Assembly (NCBI RefSeq): GCF_000264995.1
Contig: NW_006767435.1
Coordinates: 1,051,523-1,115,522, forward strand
Length of the DNA: 64,000 bases
Source of the DNA: Punctularia strigosozonata HHB-11173 SS5
Taxonomy: Eukaryota; Basidiomycota; Agaricomycetes; Corticiales; Punctulariaceae
Direction of reading: 5' to 3'
The notes below the pieces were generated by a model that was not told the origin of the DNA, searched no databases, and saw only the letters and a list, made by a program, of their open reading frames with translations. Position 1 is the first letter of the stretch, and every line of letters begins with the position of its first letter. Positions 23,261 to 35,137 of this stretch are shown here, in pieces. The translations under genes and the position numbers were made by a program.

Positions 23261-24327
23261 TACACAATCGTTATATGTATTGTGTAACTGTGTACAGAAT
23301 GCAGGGCTATGCTACATACCACCTACAACGTGGGCGTCAAACGAAGAGCGGCAGACGGACGGCGGGGAGCGCTGTCTTTGCCGAAGGATGGCCGGCAGCG
23401 AGAGCATCCATGTAGCAGAGATGGCTGTGGGCCACTACGGATCCTCGGTTTCAACGAAACATGGGCCGCAGCGAGAGCATTTGAATGGGGACGGCAGACG
23501 AGATTTGTTCAGGCTTCTGACAACGACCGCGGCGGATAGCGGGATAGTTGGGCTGCGAGAACGGACCGTGGAGCGGGGTGGTTTCAGTCTCAGCAACGCG
23601 ACAGGCAGGGGGAAGTTCGAGTATTGGAGGAAAGCATGTGCGGCGTGCTGCAAAATGGGTGAATACCAGCAGAACGGAAGCAATCTGAGCTTGGCTCACC
23701 CATGCGTACCAAACCCGAGACACATGGCCCCATCATCCGACAACACGGCCCCATCATCCATCTGACAACATGGCTCCATCATCCAGCACCACCCTCTCCA
23801 TGATCAGTTCCAGTGTCGGGCGCGGGTCATATGGGCCGCAGTATATGCTGGGGTTGTTGGAGTCATGGGCTCGCAAGCGTTGCATGCGGGCTTGGGCGAC
23901 ACAGCGATGCGTTGAGTCTTGACCATGCGCGGGGCCATAATCGTTTGAGAGGCACGACGTGGGTGCGATGGAAGTTGCTTCCTATAGTAAGGTGAGTGCA
24001 AGTACGGAGGGTGTGTGATAGCGACATACAGGCTAACACCTCGCCCTCGCCCTCTCAGCCCGTTGTGCCCGACCGCACCACCGACGCATGGTCGGATTGA
24101 GCAGCCGACACATCCGCACCGTTCACCTATGCGTCCACGCCTCGCAGCACGGCAGCCGATACCGGAACGGGAAACCGTTTTGAGGTCGATGCGCAACAGC
24201 AGCAAACCTAGGAAGCTGTTATCGATGGCGCGCGAGAGGAGGCGAGGTGGGTTCACTGAAAATGTATAGCAATGGATCACAGGCCCGTAGATTTGTCCTC
24301 CGGGGAATGGTAAGCGGAACGGACAAG
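23261..24327. other. No gene recognised
   Basis: Contains a long plus-strand open frame running on from the TGTACA array to 23765, with no domain and ending in a small CCATCATC microrepeat, and a GC-rich stretch around 24.0-24.3 kb. Nothing here can be supported as a gene. Confidence 0.45.
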
Positions 24328-25316
24328 CTAGCTTGAGGCTTCCTCGTAGCTGAGCGTACCGGTGTACTTGCTGGTGTCCGCACCGCTGAAGGTGAGCTCG
24401 CCGTTGGTGGTCTCCTCAACGGTGGTGGGGGCAAAGTAGACGCCGACAGCAGCGGTCTGTGTGAGATGGGATCAACAGGGTGCAATCAACAGTACACGAA
24501 AGGGATCATACCGAGATCGTGCCCTGGGAGTACAGATTGTTGGTAACGGTCGGGATCTCGGTGGTCGAGGAGCCACTGAGAGTGCCCTCGGTGAGGACGG
24601 TAGGACAAATGCCGAGGATACCATCGACACCAGAGAAGCCGGAGGGCCTGGAGGCAACACCGATGGACTGCTTGGTGATGACCAGGTTGGACAAGATGGT
24701 CACGGTGTCGGTGTCTGATGAGAGAAAAGAATTCGATGAATGATGCGCTTCCACGGTGACCAGAACCGTACTGACATTTGGTACTGGCGAAGGAACCGGA
24801 GCCGTAGCTCACAGAGACAGACTTTCCGGTAGAGCTAGACATGCTAGTCTTGACGTAAGACTTGCCAGCACCGACCCAGGTGCTGCTGTAGACTGCGTGA
24901 GAAAGGGTTTCGACGAAATTTGTCTGCTGCTTACCTCGAACCGGTGTCGATGATCAGGTCGTAGGAGGTGGCAGGGCTGCCGACGCCGACGCTGGCCATG
25001 TAGGTGACAGCCTCGTTGGTGACGCTGACAGAGTAGGATGCGTGCTTGTGCACGTTCTCGTGCTTCTCAGCGAGCGCGGCACCCTGCTCTTTGATGAGGT
25101 TTGATGCGAGCGCGGTCGGCCTCGATGATGTTCAAGGCGCCATTGGTGCCGTTGGTGAACCTGCGAGTTTCCCATCATTTATTCTTTGCCAGCAGCATAT
25201 GAACATTTCGACTTACCTGACCGCAAACGGTAGCTTGACGGGGGAGGGCTCACGCACAACCGGGGTCACGTAACCACCGATGGCGAGGAGCAGCAGAGAC
25301 AGCAGAGCGGAACATG
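24328..25316 (-). pseudogene. Pepsin-type aspartic protease (A1), truncated and frameshifted
   Basis: Translating exons on the minus strand gives a leader-like LLLLAIGGYVTPVVREPSP, an N-terminal part with FTNGTNGALNIIEADRA, then SYSVSVTNEAVTYMASVG and the active-site DLIIDTGSS (about 24.94-24.96 kb). TGKSVSVSYGSGSFA, FSGVDGILGICPTVLTEG and GELTFSGADTSKYTGT follow. These are the polyporopepsin-like landmarks of secreted basidiomycete acid proteases. At least two frame changes occur (near the leader and in the propeptide-like part). The frame stops soon after YTGTLSYEEASS, before the second catalytic DTG. It is therefore a dead host-gene copy of about 270 codons against a usual 400. Its introns are kept, so it arose by DNA-level copying, not from mRNA. 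Confidence 0.8.
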
Positions 25317-25710
25317 GCTAGTGTATGCTGAGGCTGTTTGTGTAACACGTAACTATCGCCCAGGAGCCAAGCCTAGAGCAATCAGCATTTGATCAGTACT
25401 ACAAGAAACCTCACCGCGCCGGGTCAGAGTGAGCAGGGGTTTAACATCTTAGAACTAAGGGTTTTCGAGGCTGGAAACTCGCGTTAGTCGTGAGTTCAAT
25501 TGAAAGCAGCGAAAGAACTCACCAAGAATGACATTACCCTAGGTGTGGGAGTGATGTAAGCTACAAGGCGTGTATAATATGGGAACATCGTGAAACGCAT
25601 GCAGTATGGTGAATGGTGCAAGGCATATCAGGGGAGAGCGTTGTAGATATCCATAAACATGAAAGCAGTGATTAAATGACGTTAAGAGCGGCATACTCCG
25701 CAATATGTTA
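25317..25710. other. No gene recognised
   Basis: Flank of the aspartic-protease relic, including what would have been its promoter. No coding region or repeat was seen. Confidence 0.45.
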
Positions 25711-25822
25711 AAGGCGGTGGCGGCACGGGAGCAACGACGGCGGTGGCGGCACGGGAGCAGCGACGGCGGTGGCGGCACGGGAGCAGCGACGGCGGTGGCG
25801 GCACGGGAGCAGCGACGGCGAT
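25711..25822 (+). repeat. 26-bp minisatellite, about 4 copies
   Basis: The unit GGCGGTGGCGGCACGGGAGC plus six more bases repeats four times with one or two substitutions. Confidence 0.9.
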
Positions 25823-25859
25823 GAAGATGGTGGCGGGCAGCAGCAGTGGTTCACGTAGA

Positions 25860-26480
25860 GCGATAGCGGCGATCGCAGACGATGCGCTGGATTGGTGGTA
25901 TATGCAAAGCAGTCACGGGGATCACAGACAATGGACGGATCGATGGTATAATGCAGAGCGGTCCTGGCTTTTGCAGACGGCGGGCCTGGTTGGTGGTATA
26001 TGCAAGGCAGTCGTAGCTTGCGCAGCTGACAGGCGGGGTACGGTGGTATATGCAAAGCGGTCACGGCAAATGCAAGCGACGAAGGCGGCGAGGGTATGTT
26101 CCAGCGTCCGCGTCCAATGCGGACGAGGGCTGCGTGTGCGATGTTCAAGCCTTTGCAGCGGGCACGGACGATGGCGACGACGGTGATATTTGCAGTCCGT
26201 CGCGGCAAATGCAGACAATGAGGGCGAAGGTAGTATGTTCAAGCTGTCACGGCAGATGCGAACAACAGCGACGAAAGCATATTTGCAGGCTGTCGCAGCG
26301 GATGCAGATGACGGCGGCAAAGGCGGTATGTGAACGTTGTGGGATGACCGGATGGTGGTATGTTCAAGCTGTCGCGGTGGATGCGGACAACGGCAATGAC
26401 GAGGGTATTTGCAGCAGCAGCCACGGTTTATGGACAGGTGGCGGGGTGGTTGTGACGCGGTATGCACAGATGGTATGGCG
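25860..26480 (+). repeat. Degenerate repeat region built on GGTATATGCAAAGC
   Basis: About ten diverged units of roughly 55-65 bp share a core like GTGGTATATGCAAAGCGGTC or GGTATGTTCAAGCTGTCGC followed by GATGCAGACAA. The open frames on both strands (for example 25708..26208 and 25922..26467) are repeat by-products with no domain. Confidence 0.65.
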
Positions 26481-26554
26481 CAAGGCCACTCAACGTCTTC
26501 TGAATACGAAGATTAATACCTGACGGACTCTTCCGGGAGATTGCAACACTTCAC

Positions 26555-29500
26555 TCACCTAGACGAGCCTGCCTTGGCCCTATTCCTCCCCTTCTTGGCG
26601 GGTACTGGCTTAGCAGACTTCTTCTGGCTACAAATACAAGGCAGTCAGTCAGAGATTGCACAAGCATAACTTAGGGCACTGACCGAGGCGACTTGCGATG
26701 GGGCCCAACCTTTGGCTTCTTCTTGGGCCTCGAGCTATCGTCGTCGTCGTCATTATCACTATCCCCGTCCTCCTCGGAACTCGAATGCGGGTCGTCAAGG
26801 CTCGGATCGTCCATATTGTCCCTGAGGTTCTGATCGCGGAGGAGAGCCGTCATCGCCTTCAACGACCACTCCATGTCCTCGGCAAGATACTCCAACTTCT
26901 TGCGCGACGTCCGATCCTGGACGCAATTGAAACCCCAGCTGAGCGCCTGAATCAGCACGAAGTAACCATTCTTCGCATTGCAGCAGAGAGCGCCCCAATA
27001 GATCTTCCCCTCCTCACGAGAAAATGGTAGCTCTCCTCTCCATCTGGGCTGCATCTTCGTGTACCATGCCTCCAAGTTGTTGGTATAGGCGGGGCCGTCG
27101 GCGATGGCTGGGTGGCTATCTTCAGGACGGCCGCGGCGAAGCCACTGCACAACTTCCTCGGGGCGCTCAGAGCTGGAGGGGAGCCTGCGCTATTGTCATA
27201 GATTAATCATGAGTTTTGAAAAAATGAACGATTTGTTTGTCAACATACCCTGTCTGGTCCTTCTATGAATCCTTCCGCGAGCTCAAACTCTTCGAAGGCT
27301 GGCATCAGAGTTTGATAACAAGTCGTACCGGACCATGACTCCTTGCGCCGAAGGCGTGCCGCCACGGTCTTCAGCCACTCCGGCGCATCCGAAGACTCGA
27401 GGCTATGCGCTTTGGCGGCTGCAATGGCGGCCAGGTACTCGCTTTGGCCACACGGAAACTCCGGGAAAGCACCCTCGCTGGTGGGAGTTGTTGGCAAAGA
27501 ATCTGACTGCAGCGGAAGCAGCCTAGAAGCAGAAGGGCGTGGCGTAGAGGAGTGGCCGTCGTCACCATTCTCCTCCTCGTCATCATCCTCCTGGTTGCCG
27601 GACAAAGCACAGAGGCGGGGATGCGAATTCCAGGCACGTCTTGAGAGCACGCCCGGTGCAGTGGCAGGAAGCGGCCGTGGCGGTGGGGATGAGGAAACCT
27701 CCTGGAGAGGACGACCAGCCAGGAACAATTGAGGAATAGGTGGAACAGCAAACGACTTCCTTGCAGAATGCGATTCCAACTCCTCGTCATCCGAATCCGA
27801 GAGAATCACGCGACGCAGATTCTTGAGGGGCCTCGGTTTGGGCCGCAACGGTGCTACCGGAGGTACGGAGGGTGGAGTAGACGCCGAAGACTGTGCCGTG
27901 GCAGAGGAACGAGTCGTCACCGGAGAGGACGCCAAAGACGATGTCGATGATGACGCTGACAAGGATCCCTTGTTGCTGAGTGGTGTGGCATCGTCACCCA
28001 CGGTCCCTGAGCGAGGCGCTGACTCCGCTGGTTTATCGACGGGCTCAGGCGGTGGAGTCGAGGTCGAGGAAGGTGTAGTTGCCTGCAACAGTGTTGAAGA
28101 CGGCGTTGACGAGTCCGATGTTGCCGAGTCCGATGTTGCCGTGTCTGATGTTGCCGAGGACGAGGACGTGGACGAAGATCTCTGGATGCCGAGCGACGGA
28201 ACGTCATTGACCGGAGTCCCTGAGCCAGGCACTGACTTCGCCAATTTTTCGACCGGGATTTTGACGAGCTGCTTCGTATACGCAGGCGACTTTGGCTTGC
28301 GCTTTCGCTTCGGTTTTGTTTGCGGCTTCTTCTCGGGGCTTGCATCCTCACCGGATGCGGCCTCGGTTCCGGCAGAGTCCTCTATGAGGGGGGCACCATC
28401 CGTATGGAATGCTACAGCGTCGGCGATCAATTTCATGGCCTCCTCCTCGCTGGTAACTTTCTTCAAAGAGACTTTGGCGCAGTCTTCAGGTGCTACACGG
28501 ATTCCCAACAAGGTCAATATCGGGTCGTAGCAAGGCTGAATCCGGCTAACACTTACAAAATACCTCGCGTAGGAACTGCGTGAACGGGACCAGGATGTCG
28601 GTCTTGTATTGTGGACACCAGTCTTCGAACTTCTGACCATTTGCTGTTTCGCCATCCGAAAACCTGTTGATAGTCAGCACATGATGAAGACGAAGACGGA
28701 TAGGATCACATACACAATCACGCTGAAGGCACCATCAGCGCCTGGTGTTGGGCCGCCCATCATCCGGAACGATACGAAGCCTGTCAAGTCCTTGACGGCA
28801 GACGCCTCCTCCTGCGCGAGTGCAGGAAGAAGTTGAATTGCTCTGTGAATTCAGAGTACGAGTGAGAACTGAATCTAGTCAAAGAAAGACGCATTCCTAG
28901 CGTACCTGTGAATGCGTATTGCTGCTTCACGATCGTCTTCGGTCCCAGGGTTAACAAGCTCCATCACGTCGTTCTCCGACTTGAGTTTCTGTCGGTATTC
29001 CTCCACAGCTGCTTTCACCTCTGGCGACTCCATCTCCAGCCGCTCGGTAAGCCACTTGGAGAAGTGGTTGACCGCTGGCCCCAGGATCTGACCCAGTTTC
29101 TGAAGGTCCAGCACGTACGGCGTCCAGACCTCCGTATTGAATTGCTCCTTGAGGTTCAGCTCCGGGTAGAGCTTTTCGTATGCGAAGCACGACTTCTTGA
29201 GGTTCTTCAGCTTTGGCTGGAGCTTCTCAATAAGTCTCTTGAGACCTGCAGACGCGGCGGGGGATTCGATGGTTGAACGGCCCTTGTTTTCTAATGCTTG
29301 TCGAATTTGCTATTGTATGTCATCAGCATCCGATGCATGACAGGCTGTGATGTGGTACGAACCCCCTGCCGTCTCACTCGACGAGCTACATACGTCGGAA
29401 GCGAGGATGCAGCCTCAAGGTTGCCGTTAACGGCCTTGAGTTCCTTCGGGGTGAAAGGAATAGCGTCGGGCATGGCCGCCCAGTACGATTCGAACGTTTT

Positions 29501-29719
29501 CGTGAAGAACTCGATTACGGTACCGTTCGAACGAGCAGCCCAGAGACCGGGAATGCATCCCTCCATGAAGGCGGTGTCGCGACGACTAGCCCATCTCTGA
29601 CCACGCTTGTATACCGGTTCATCGTCGATCACGACGCCATTGTGAATGGGAAATTCAGGGATGGTGTCGTCGTCCGCAGTAGAGTTCGTGACGGAAGAAT
29701 CCGAGGGCGTGGCCGACAT
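26555..29719 (-). CDS. Conserved-type basidiomycete protein of unknown function, 820 aa
   Basis: Seven exons (29719..29363, 29309..28906, 28842..28714, 28663..28557, 28492..27249, 27189..26684, 26627..26555) join in phase to 820 residues with good GT-AG sites throughout. The protein begins acidic and has a helical middle with FTKTFESYWAAMPD, then a long Ser/Thr/Pro-rich part with nuclear-localisation-like clusters (KPKRKRKPKSP). A conserved-looking C-terminal block follows (SERPEEVVQWLRRGRP, AYTNNLEAWYTKMQPRWRGE, ALSWGF), and then an acidic run and a basic tail (PKKKPKVGP, KKGRNRAK). From memory this C-terminal block belongs to families expanded in Agaricomycetes without known function. The composition suggests a nuclear, perhaps chromatin-bound protein; that is inference. 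It lies 280 bp from, and divergent to, the gene at 30000. Confidence 0.75.
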
Positions 29720-29999
29720 TAGCCTAAAGAGTCAATGACTGTGCTGGCAAAGCCACCGGCGTGAGAACGCTCCGTCGTCCGAATAAGACACCCGGTATTG
29801 TGGCGTATTTGGCCCATTGTATCAGTCACGTGCTGGTTGTTATTCCGGACACGCTGCTTGGTGTTCCGTTCGAACTTACTTCGCTATGTCTCAGAACAAT
29901 CTTAGAACAAGGAGATCGGTGCGTATCTGGCTCAGTTGATGGAATGTCTCTCTCACTGAGAGTAACCAGCCTTCTCATCAGAGCGGAGGCACCGCATTA

Positions 30000-30749
30000 A
30001 TGCTGGGTGCAGTTATTGAAGCCGTCCTTCGCGGTAAGCAAATCCTCCCTACACACTGATGCAAACTAACGTTCCCTCAGTTCACGGGGTTGTGCTTGAC
30101 GAAGATTACTCACCCACTAACCATGCGATGTGCATTTGCGGGTGCCACACGCCTACGACAGAAGTCGCACATGCGCACGACGGCAAACCCTCCAGCCCAA
30201 AACCCACCACTCGGGATTCCGACCCTGCAGGAACATCCAATCGTCAAAGAGGTGTCTGCCCCCCCAAAAGCTCCGATTCGACGGCCGGTGGTGGTCGAAA
30301 CCCTCGTCGCAATGATTCGGTGCCCGTCGCCAATCTGCAAGTCGTTCACACCAGCCACTATGTTTGTCCAGCCTGTGTCCAGCTGGTTATGGAGCAATGC
30401 AGCTACAACACAGGGTTGTTGGCAGCTGAGCTTTGGGAACGACCGGCCGGGCCGGACACAGGGCACGGCACGATTCATGCTTTTGGTCTAGCGGGCGAAC
30501 ATTATCATTGGCCGGCCGATGGCGCTCAGGGCCCATTTTACGTCGTGACTGCAGGAACGGCTGTCGGGTTGTTCACCAATCGGTATGGTTTTCCAGGTTG
30601 GTTGTAGAAAGTCGTTAACCTCTCTCGCCTCTGCTAGGCCTCTTGTAGAGAAACTCGCTGTGCAATACTCCGTTCACGAAGACTTTCAAAGTGCTTACGT
30701 TGAGTGGCTCGATGCGCTCCACGGCAATCGACTCGTAGTTACCCACTAG
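30000..30749 (+). CDS. Small protein with C-terminal RNase H1-N/viroplasmin domain
   Basis: Exons 30000..30033, 30081..30582 and 30638..30749 join in phase to 215 residues. The N-terminal half has a Cys-rich patch (HAMCICGCHTP) and a low-complexity linker. The C-terminal part, GPFYVVTAGTAVGLFTN, with the following exon (VEKLAVQYSVHEDFQSAYVEWLDA), is the small alpha/beta fold found at the N-terminus of RNase H1 and in viroplasmin (PF01693 type), which binds RNA/DNA hybrids or dsRNA. No RNase H catalytic domain follows. Agaricomycete genomes hold many such genes of unknown job. It faces another gene of the same kind (30933..33452), 3' end to 3' end. Confidence 0.72.
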
Positions 30750-30932
30750 GCCGATAGTTTCTCTTTGTCATTGACGGTGCTCCCCTTTCGGTATTACCTC
30801 TTTCATCGCGTCGTATCACAGCTGCAATTGTATGTGTTATTTCTAAACATAGCCGCAAGAAGGCAACAACATCAGAGTTTGCATGGAATCGTTCTGTTAT
30901 CGACATGACGCAAGAGCTACGACCTAATTCAT

Positions 30933-33452
30933 TTATTGCGGTACCACCCGAACCTTTTGCCCTTCCAACGCGCGTAAGAAGGCGGTATGAGCCTCGTGGA
31001 AGGTCCGATAAGAGCAGTGAGCATTTGATGGACAACGGAGCACCTCGTGCGCCGCGTCAGCCCTGAAACGCGTGTCAGACATAACCATCTTGAAACTAGA
31101 AAGGTACACACCATTCGGTCCAAATGCCGACCTGATGTCCGATGGTAACCACGTAGAAAGTCCCCGGGGCCCCTTGCGCATGAGGTGGTGGGAGATGATA
31201 CTCAGTGACCTCGGGAAATGGAGGCGACGGTGGTCTAGCAAGGGGAGACGACGGGGGAGAACGCCGCCTGCCTAGATTGAGACGTTCAACTCTAACCGCA
31301 TCTTGTCGTTGGTCTTCACACAATTGATCCTGGCCGGAAGAGCGCCGATCGTCAATGGCTTGATACGCAGGCGGTGGTGTACGCTCAACAGACGTCTGAA
31401 AGGAGCGGTTATACTCGGACGAGGCGGGGATAGGAATATGCTGTGGCGTTGAATGATCCTGAACTGACGTCGAATGTCCAGCAACAGTGCGGTGATCCTC
31501 TCGCGGACGATCAAGGAAGGGGCCTGGGCGCAGCGAGGACGCCCTCGAACAATGAGCGGAGGAGACCTGGAAGGGGGCATGCTGAGACTCGGACGGTTCA
31601 CGGTTGGGCGAGGCAATTGCTGCGCCCGGACCATAAGCCGGTCATTCTACGTTGGCGGCACCGCGAATCTCCCGCAGACGATCAGGGGAGAGGCATGGGC
31701 GCAGGGTCGCCGACCTCGAATGGTGAGTGGAGCAGCTGCGCCTCGACCGGGAGCGGGCCATTCTACGTGAACCTCCCGGGGACGACCAAGGAAGGGAATG
31801 GAGTGCTGCGTGGAGGTCCTCGAATGATGAGGGGAAGATGCAGGGAGGGAGACATGCTGAGATCCGGGACGCCCACTGTGAGACGAGTCAGTTGGTGTGC
31901 CTCGACCAGAAGTCGGCCGCTCAACGTCGACACCGTGAACCGCCCGTGGACGATCAGGGAAGGGACCTGGTCGCAGCGTGGGGGTACCCGAAGATTCTGC
32001 TAAGGCAGAAAGTGGGACTACAGGCGTGGGGTGCAGATACTCATATGGTCTGATGCCAAATTGCCGCGCTATTTCTCCGAGGTGGGCAGTCGGCCGTGGA
32101 GATCCTGTTGGCGACAGGAGAAGAGGGGGAAGCGGGGGCAAGGGCAAGCCGGAGGGAGAGGCAGATTGCAAAGACGCAAGCTCCATGTCACTGCCATTGG
32201 GGTCCTGCTCGGGAAGATCCGCAGCCTCGTCAACAGGTTCACTAAGCGGGAGAGCATAGAGGTCATCATCTCTGAATCCGGAGTTGGCAAACAAATCATC
32301 GTCATCGTGGTCCGACTGGCTGTGAACGGTACTGCTGTCACTGTAGCCTGAATTGCATGGTACCACGCCAGGGCCTGACAAAGGCAGCACGGGACAACGA
32401 GAATCCGACAGCGTTGGTCGCTGAAACACCACTGGGGCAGGCACGGCATGGGAAAGAATACTCCCGCATGATGTGCACACACGAGGGCCGTCGACGAGGG
32501 GACCACCGAAGCGGGCTTGATTCTCCTCATCTCTGTCATCGATGTCATGGGGCACGTCGACTCGCACGTGCTGGCTCGGACGTCCATGGGCGCCACCAAG
32601 GCGATTTGGCGGTGCCTCAACGGAGGAGTTTCCCTGCAACCTCGGAGGATCGAAAGCTCGTGGTGGGGCATTTCGAGGGGTGTCCTGGATTCCAAGAGCG
32701 CTGTCGTGCGGAACGGCGGGAACGCGGCCATCACGCAATCTGTGAGACGCAGAATAGCCATGTTGAACATGTGCATTGTCGCCTTGAGGAACAGTGCCTC
32801 GCGCGCTATGGGCATCAACGACGGGCTGGGCGCGCAGCACCTGGATGGGAGGATTGGCTTGCAATTTTCCTGTGGAGCACGGGAACACGAGATCTGGAGC
32901 CACACCGGCTTCATCCTGACTGAGGGCAAGACGGCTTAGGCTCTGCCATGCACATTCGATGGTGACGGGCTGTGTCCCTTGAGCCACGACGGGTGGTTCC
33001 GAATTTGAGCAAGACGTTGAAGCATGAGCCAGAGACGGAGCAGCAGCAGCAGATGGCGAGTCTTTGATCTGAGGTAGGTCATCTTCAGCGGCTTCAGCCG
33101 CACCGTGGCCATCGACACTGTATCCTGCTATGTTGCGTGTTGTCAAAGACAAATGACTATACGTGAGCAGGTACGACAGACCTTCTTCCGCGAGCATGCC
33201 GACAACCCAGCTAAGGCCATGACCAGCGTTTTCGCCTGACACCAAATCAGCCAGGGGCAGCTGGCACCCAAACCGAAATACGCACCGCCGCCAAGGTAGT
33301 CAATGAGCGCGCCGACATCGTGAACCGAATTCTCGTACAACGCAGCAAGGAGCGCCTCCCGGTTGCCTCGTGGAAGGTCTCTATACTGTCACAGAATCAG
33401 GCGGCTGCACGATACGAGGTTCAAGGCTTACCTGTTGCCTTCCACCCGTCAT
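30933..33452 (-). CDS. Large low-complexity protein with C-terminal RNase H1-N/viroplasmin domain
   Basis: The 5' exons are 33452..33432, 33385..33286 and one opening at 33235. The last exon ends at 30933. The N-terminus carries a short helical block (GNREALLAALYENSVHDVGALIDYLGG). About 550 Pro/Ser-rich residues follow with imperfectly repeated modules (RPGPFPDRPRAVHG, GRPREVHVEWPAPGRG). The end is GTFYVVTIGHQVGIWTEW and HCSYRTFHEAHTAFLRALEG, an RNase H1-N/viroplasmin fold. Between 31.65 and 31.75 kb the reading frame changes inside a module, so either an intron was missed or this copy is decaying. Exons between there and the C-terminal domain are therefore not fixed. It shares its domain with the convergent neighbour at 30000..30749. 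Confidence 0.6.
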
Positions 33453-33859
33453 GCAAGCATTGGGAAGCGAAAGAGATTGGGGTGAAAGAGGCGCCAGCGG
33501 GGCTTATAACAGGGCATAACGAAGCAACGAAATGACGGGTGCCTGCGGTCGTGAAGGGTGGCGCGCGTACACTTTATTGAGTAAAAGAAGATTGTGAAGG
33601 CCTAACGGCCCGCCATATATGTTCCACGGTATGGCCGCCAGCGTAGCCAAGCCGTAATATTATCGTGATGTATGTGAAGAGACTGGAGATATTATATAAA
33701 TTGGCGTACGGCGGAGACGCTGCACACCCATCAAGGCTGCGCCGTCAGACACTAAAACTTCGACAATCAGGTACAATAAGTAGCCAGGCGATTTGGCCAA
33801 ACGCATGTAATTTGCGCATCTAGCTTGCTTCTCTGGTCCGTGTCATTTGCAACGAGGCC

Positions 33860-34200
33860 GGCTTTGGGTGCGCAAGTCACCAAAGAAGAGATTCCCACCG
33901 TATCGATGACATCGACTTCTTGAAGCTCTTATCAGAATGCTTTACCGCATCGGAAGAGAATAACATGAGCCCACCAGGCTGGAGTTCGACTAGGAGCCCC
34001 AGGTTCCACATGGTGGAGATGCCGCCCTTGCTGATGATCGTGGAAGGCGTGAACCGTGCATTGGCCATTGGCATAGTTCTTCATAACGATGCGGCTGCCG
34101 ATGCTGAAGGTGACGGAGGCAACCGCCGAAGACTCCCGCAGGCCCGGGCTCTGTTCCGTAAGATCCGCTTGAGGAAGTTGAAAGTGACATGCAGAACAAC
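33860..34200 (-). pseudogene. Possible fragment of a TET/JBP-like dioxygenase domain
   Basis: The minus-strand frame reads TPSTIISKGGISTMWNLGLL, then VELQPGGLMLFSSDAVKHSD. Its pattern (gly-gly, hydrophobic strand, PGG-L-FSS, then His) resembles the C-terminal half of the 2-oxoglutarate/Fe dioxygenase fold of TET/JBP proteins. Those proteins are often linked with KDZ transposons in Agaricomycetes. The fragment is short, no HxD motif was found upstream, and the match is by eye, so this is a suggestion only. Confidence 0.25.
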
Positions 34201-35130
34201 AGCCTGCGTGTAGACCTTAGGGAAGGAGCATCAAGCCTAGGATCTAAGCTTGCGTTCGATATAAATTCGGTCAGTTATCAGGTTACGAAGTAGATCGTCG
34301 ATACCTTTTGACTTTCTCACTGTCGTTGGCGCTATGTAATATGTTAATGCACCATGGGCCGTGTAAACGTATCTTCCGACCGCACCCCGCGCTGAAGCCT
34401 CCATTCACGCAGGCGAAACTTCCGCGGTCGCGCTTGAGCTTCTCATGAGCGCAGCCTCAGCCTCCACCATGTTGTGTTGTTGTCTCGATCTGGCCATACG
34501 ATGGGATGCTGATAGGGCGTATTGTGTCGTAGCTCCATGCCTGAGGGTGCGGAGGCAAGGATAGCTACCACCTGTCGGTTGTGTCGTCCGAGCACTATGG
34601 TGTCGTGGGATCAAAAGCATGAGCTCAGGTCAATCCAAGGTACTCACTTGAATCCCTTGTACTACGCTGAGGGAGGAGCAACCTTGAAGGTGCGCCCTAT
34701 CTTGTCGAGGCTGTGAAGCCGACCGAGCAGTTTCCCTTTGGAGCTTGGCCCTCTTCCCATCAGACTTCGTCACTGTAATGGCATAATCAGAACAAATAGT
34801 AGACAGCGACAAAGAGGAGCGAGTTTACAAGACAGGATCGCGGCGGTTGAAGGAACAAGAAGCGGAAAGTCATTGGCTACGACCTAAGACCAGCCATATC
34901 CACGCCACTTCTGCTTCAAAGCTTCATCACCGCCACCCGATGTACCTTACGCGCTTGCCCAGCAATCTTACCCCTCGCATTGCAGACGGGTCAAGCGCAA
35001 GTCGCTTGAATTTGGATCGACAAAGCTTTAAGCTAGATGAGCTAATGTGAGATCCTGAATGCTCGTTGATAAGCATATCAATCTCCCATGGTGGGGCCCA
35101 TTGCTGCGGAAGGTATATTCGTTCTGGAGC
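34201..35130. other. No gene recognised
   Basis: Small frames on both strands without domains. The stretch lies between the possible dioxygenase scrap and a short TIR element. Confidence 0.45.
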
Positions 35131-35137
35131 CCTCAAC

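Noticed and set aside
23031-23765. 244-codon frame with repeated CysThr/ValHis peptides
   Set aside because: It starts in the TGTACA array and its second half has no domain or splice support.
28536-28563. 28-bp intron in the 820-residue gene
   Set aside because: Too short; the donor GTAAGT at 28556 and acceptor before 28492 keep phase with a 64-bp intron.
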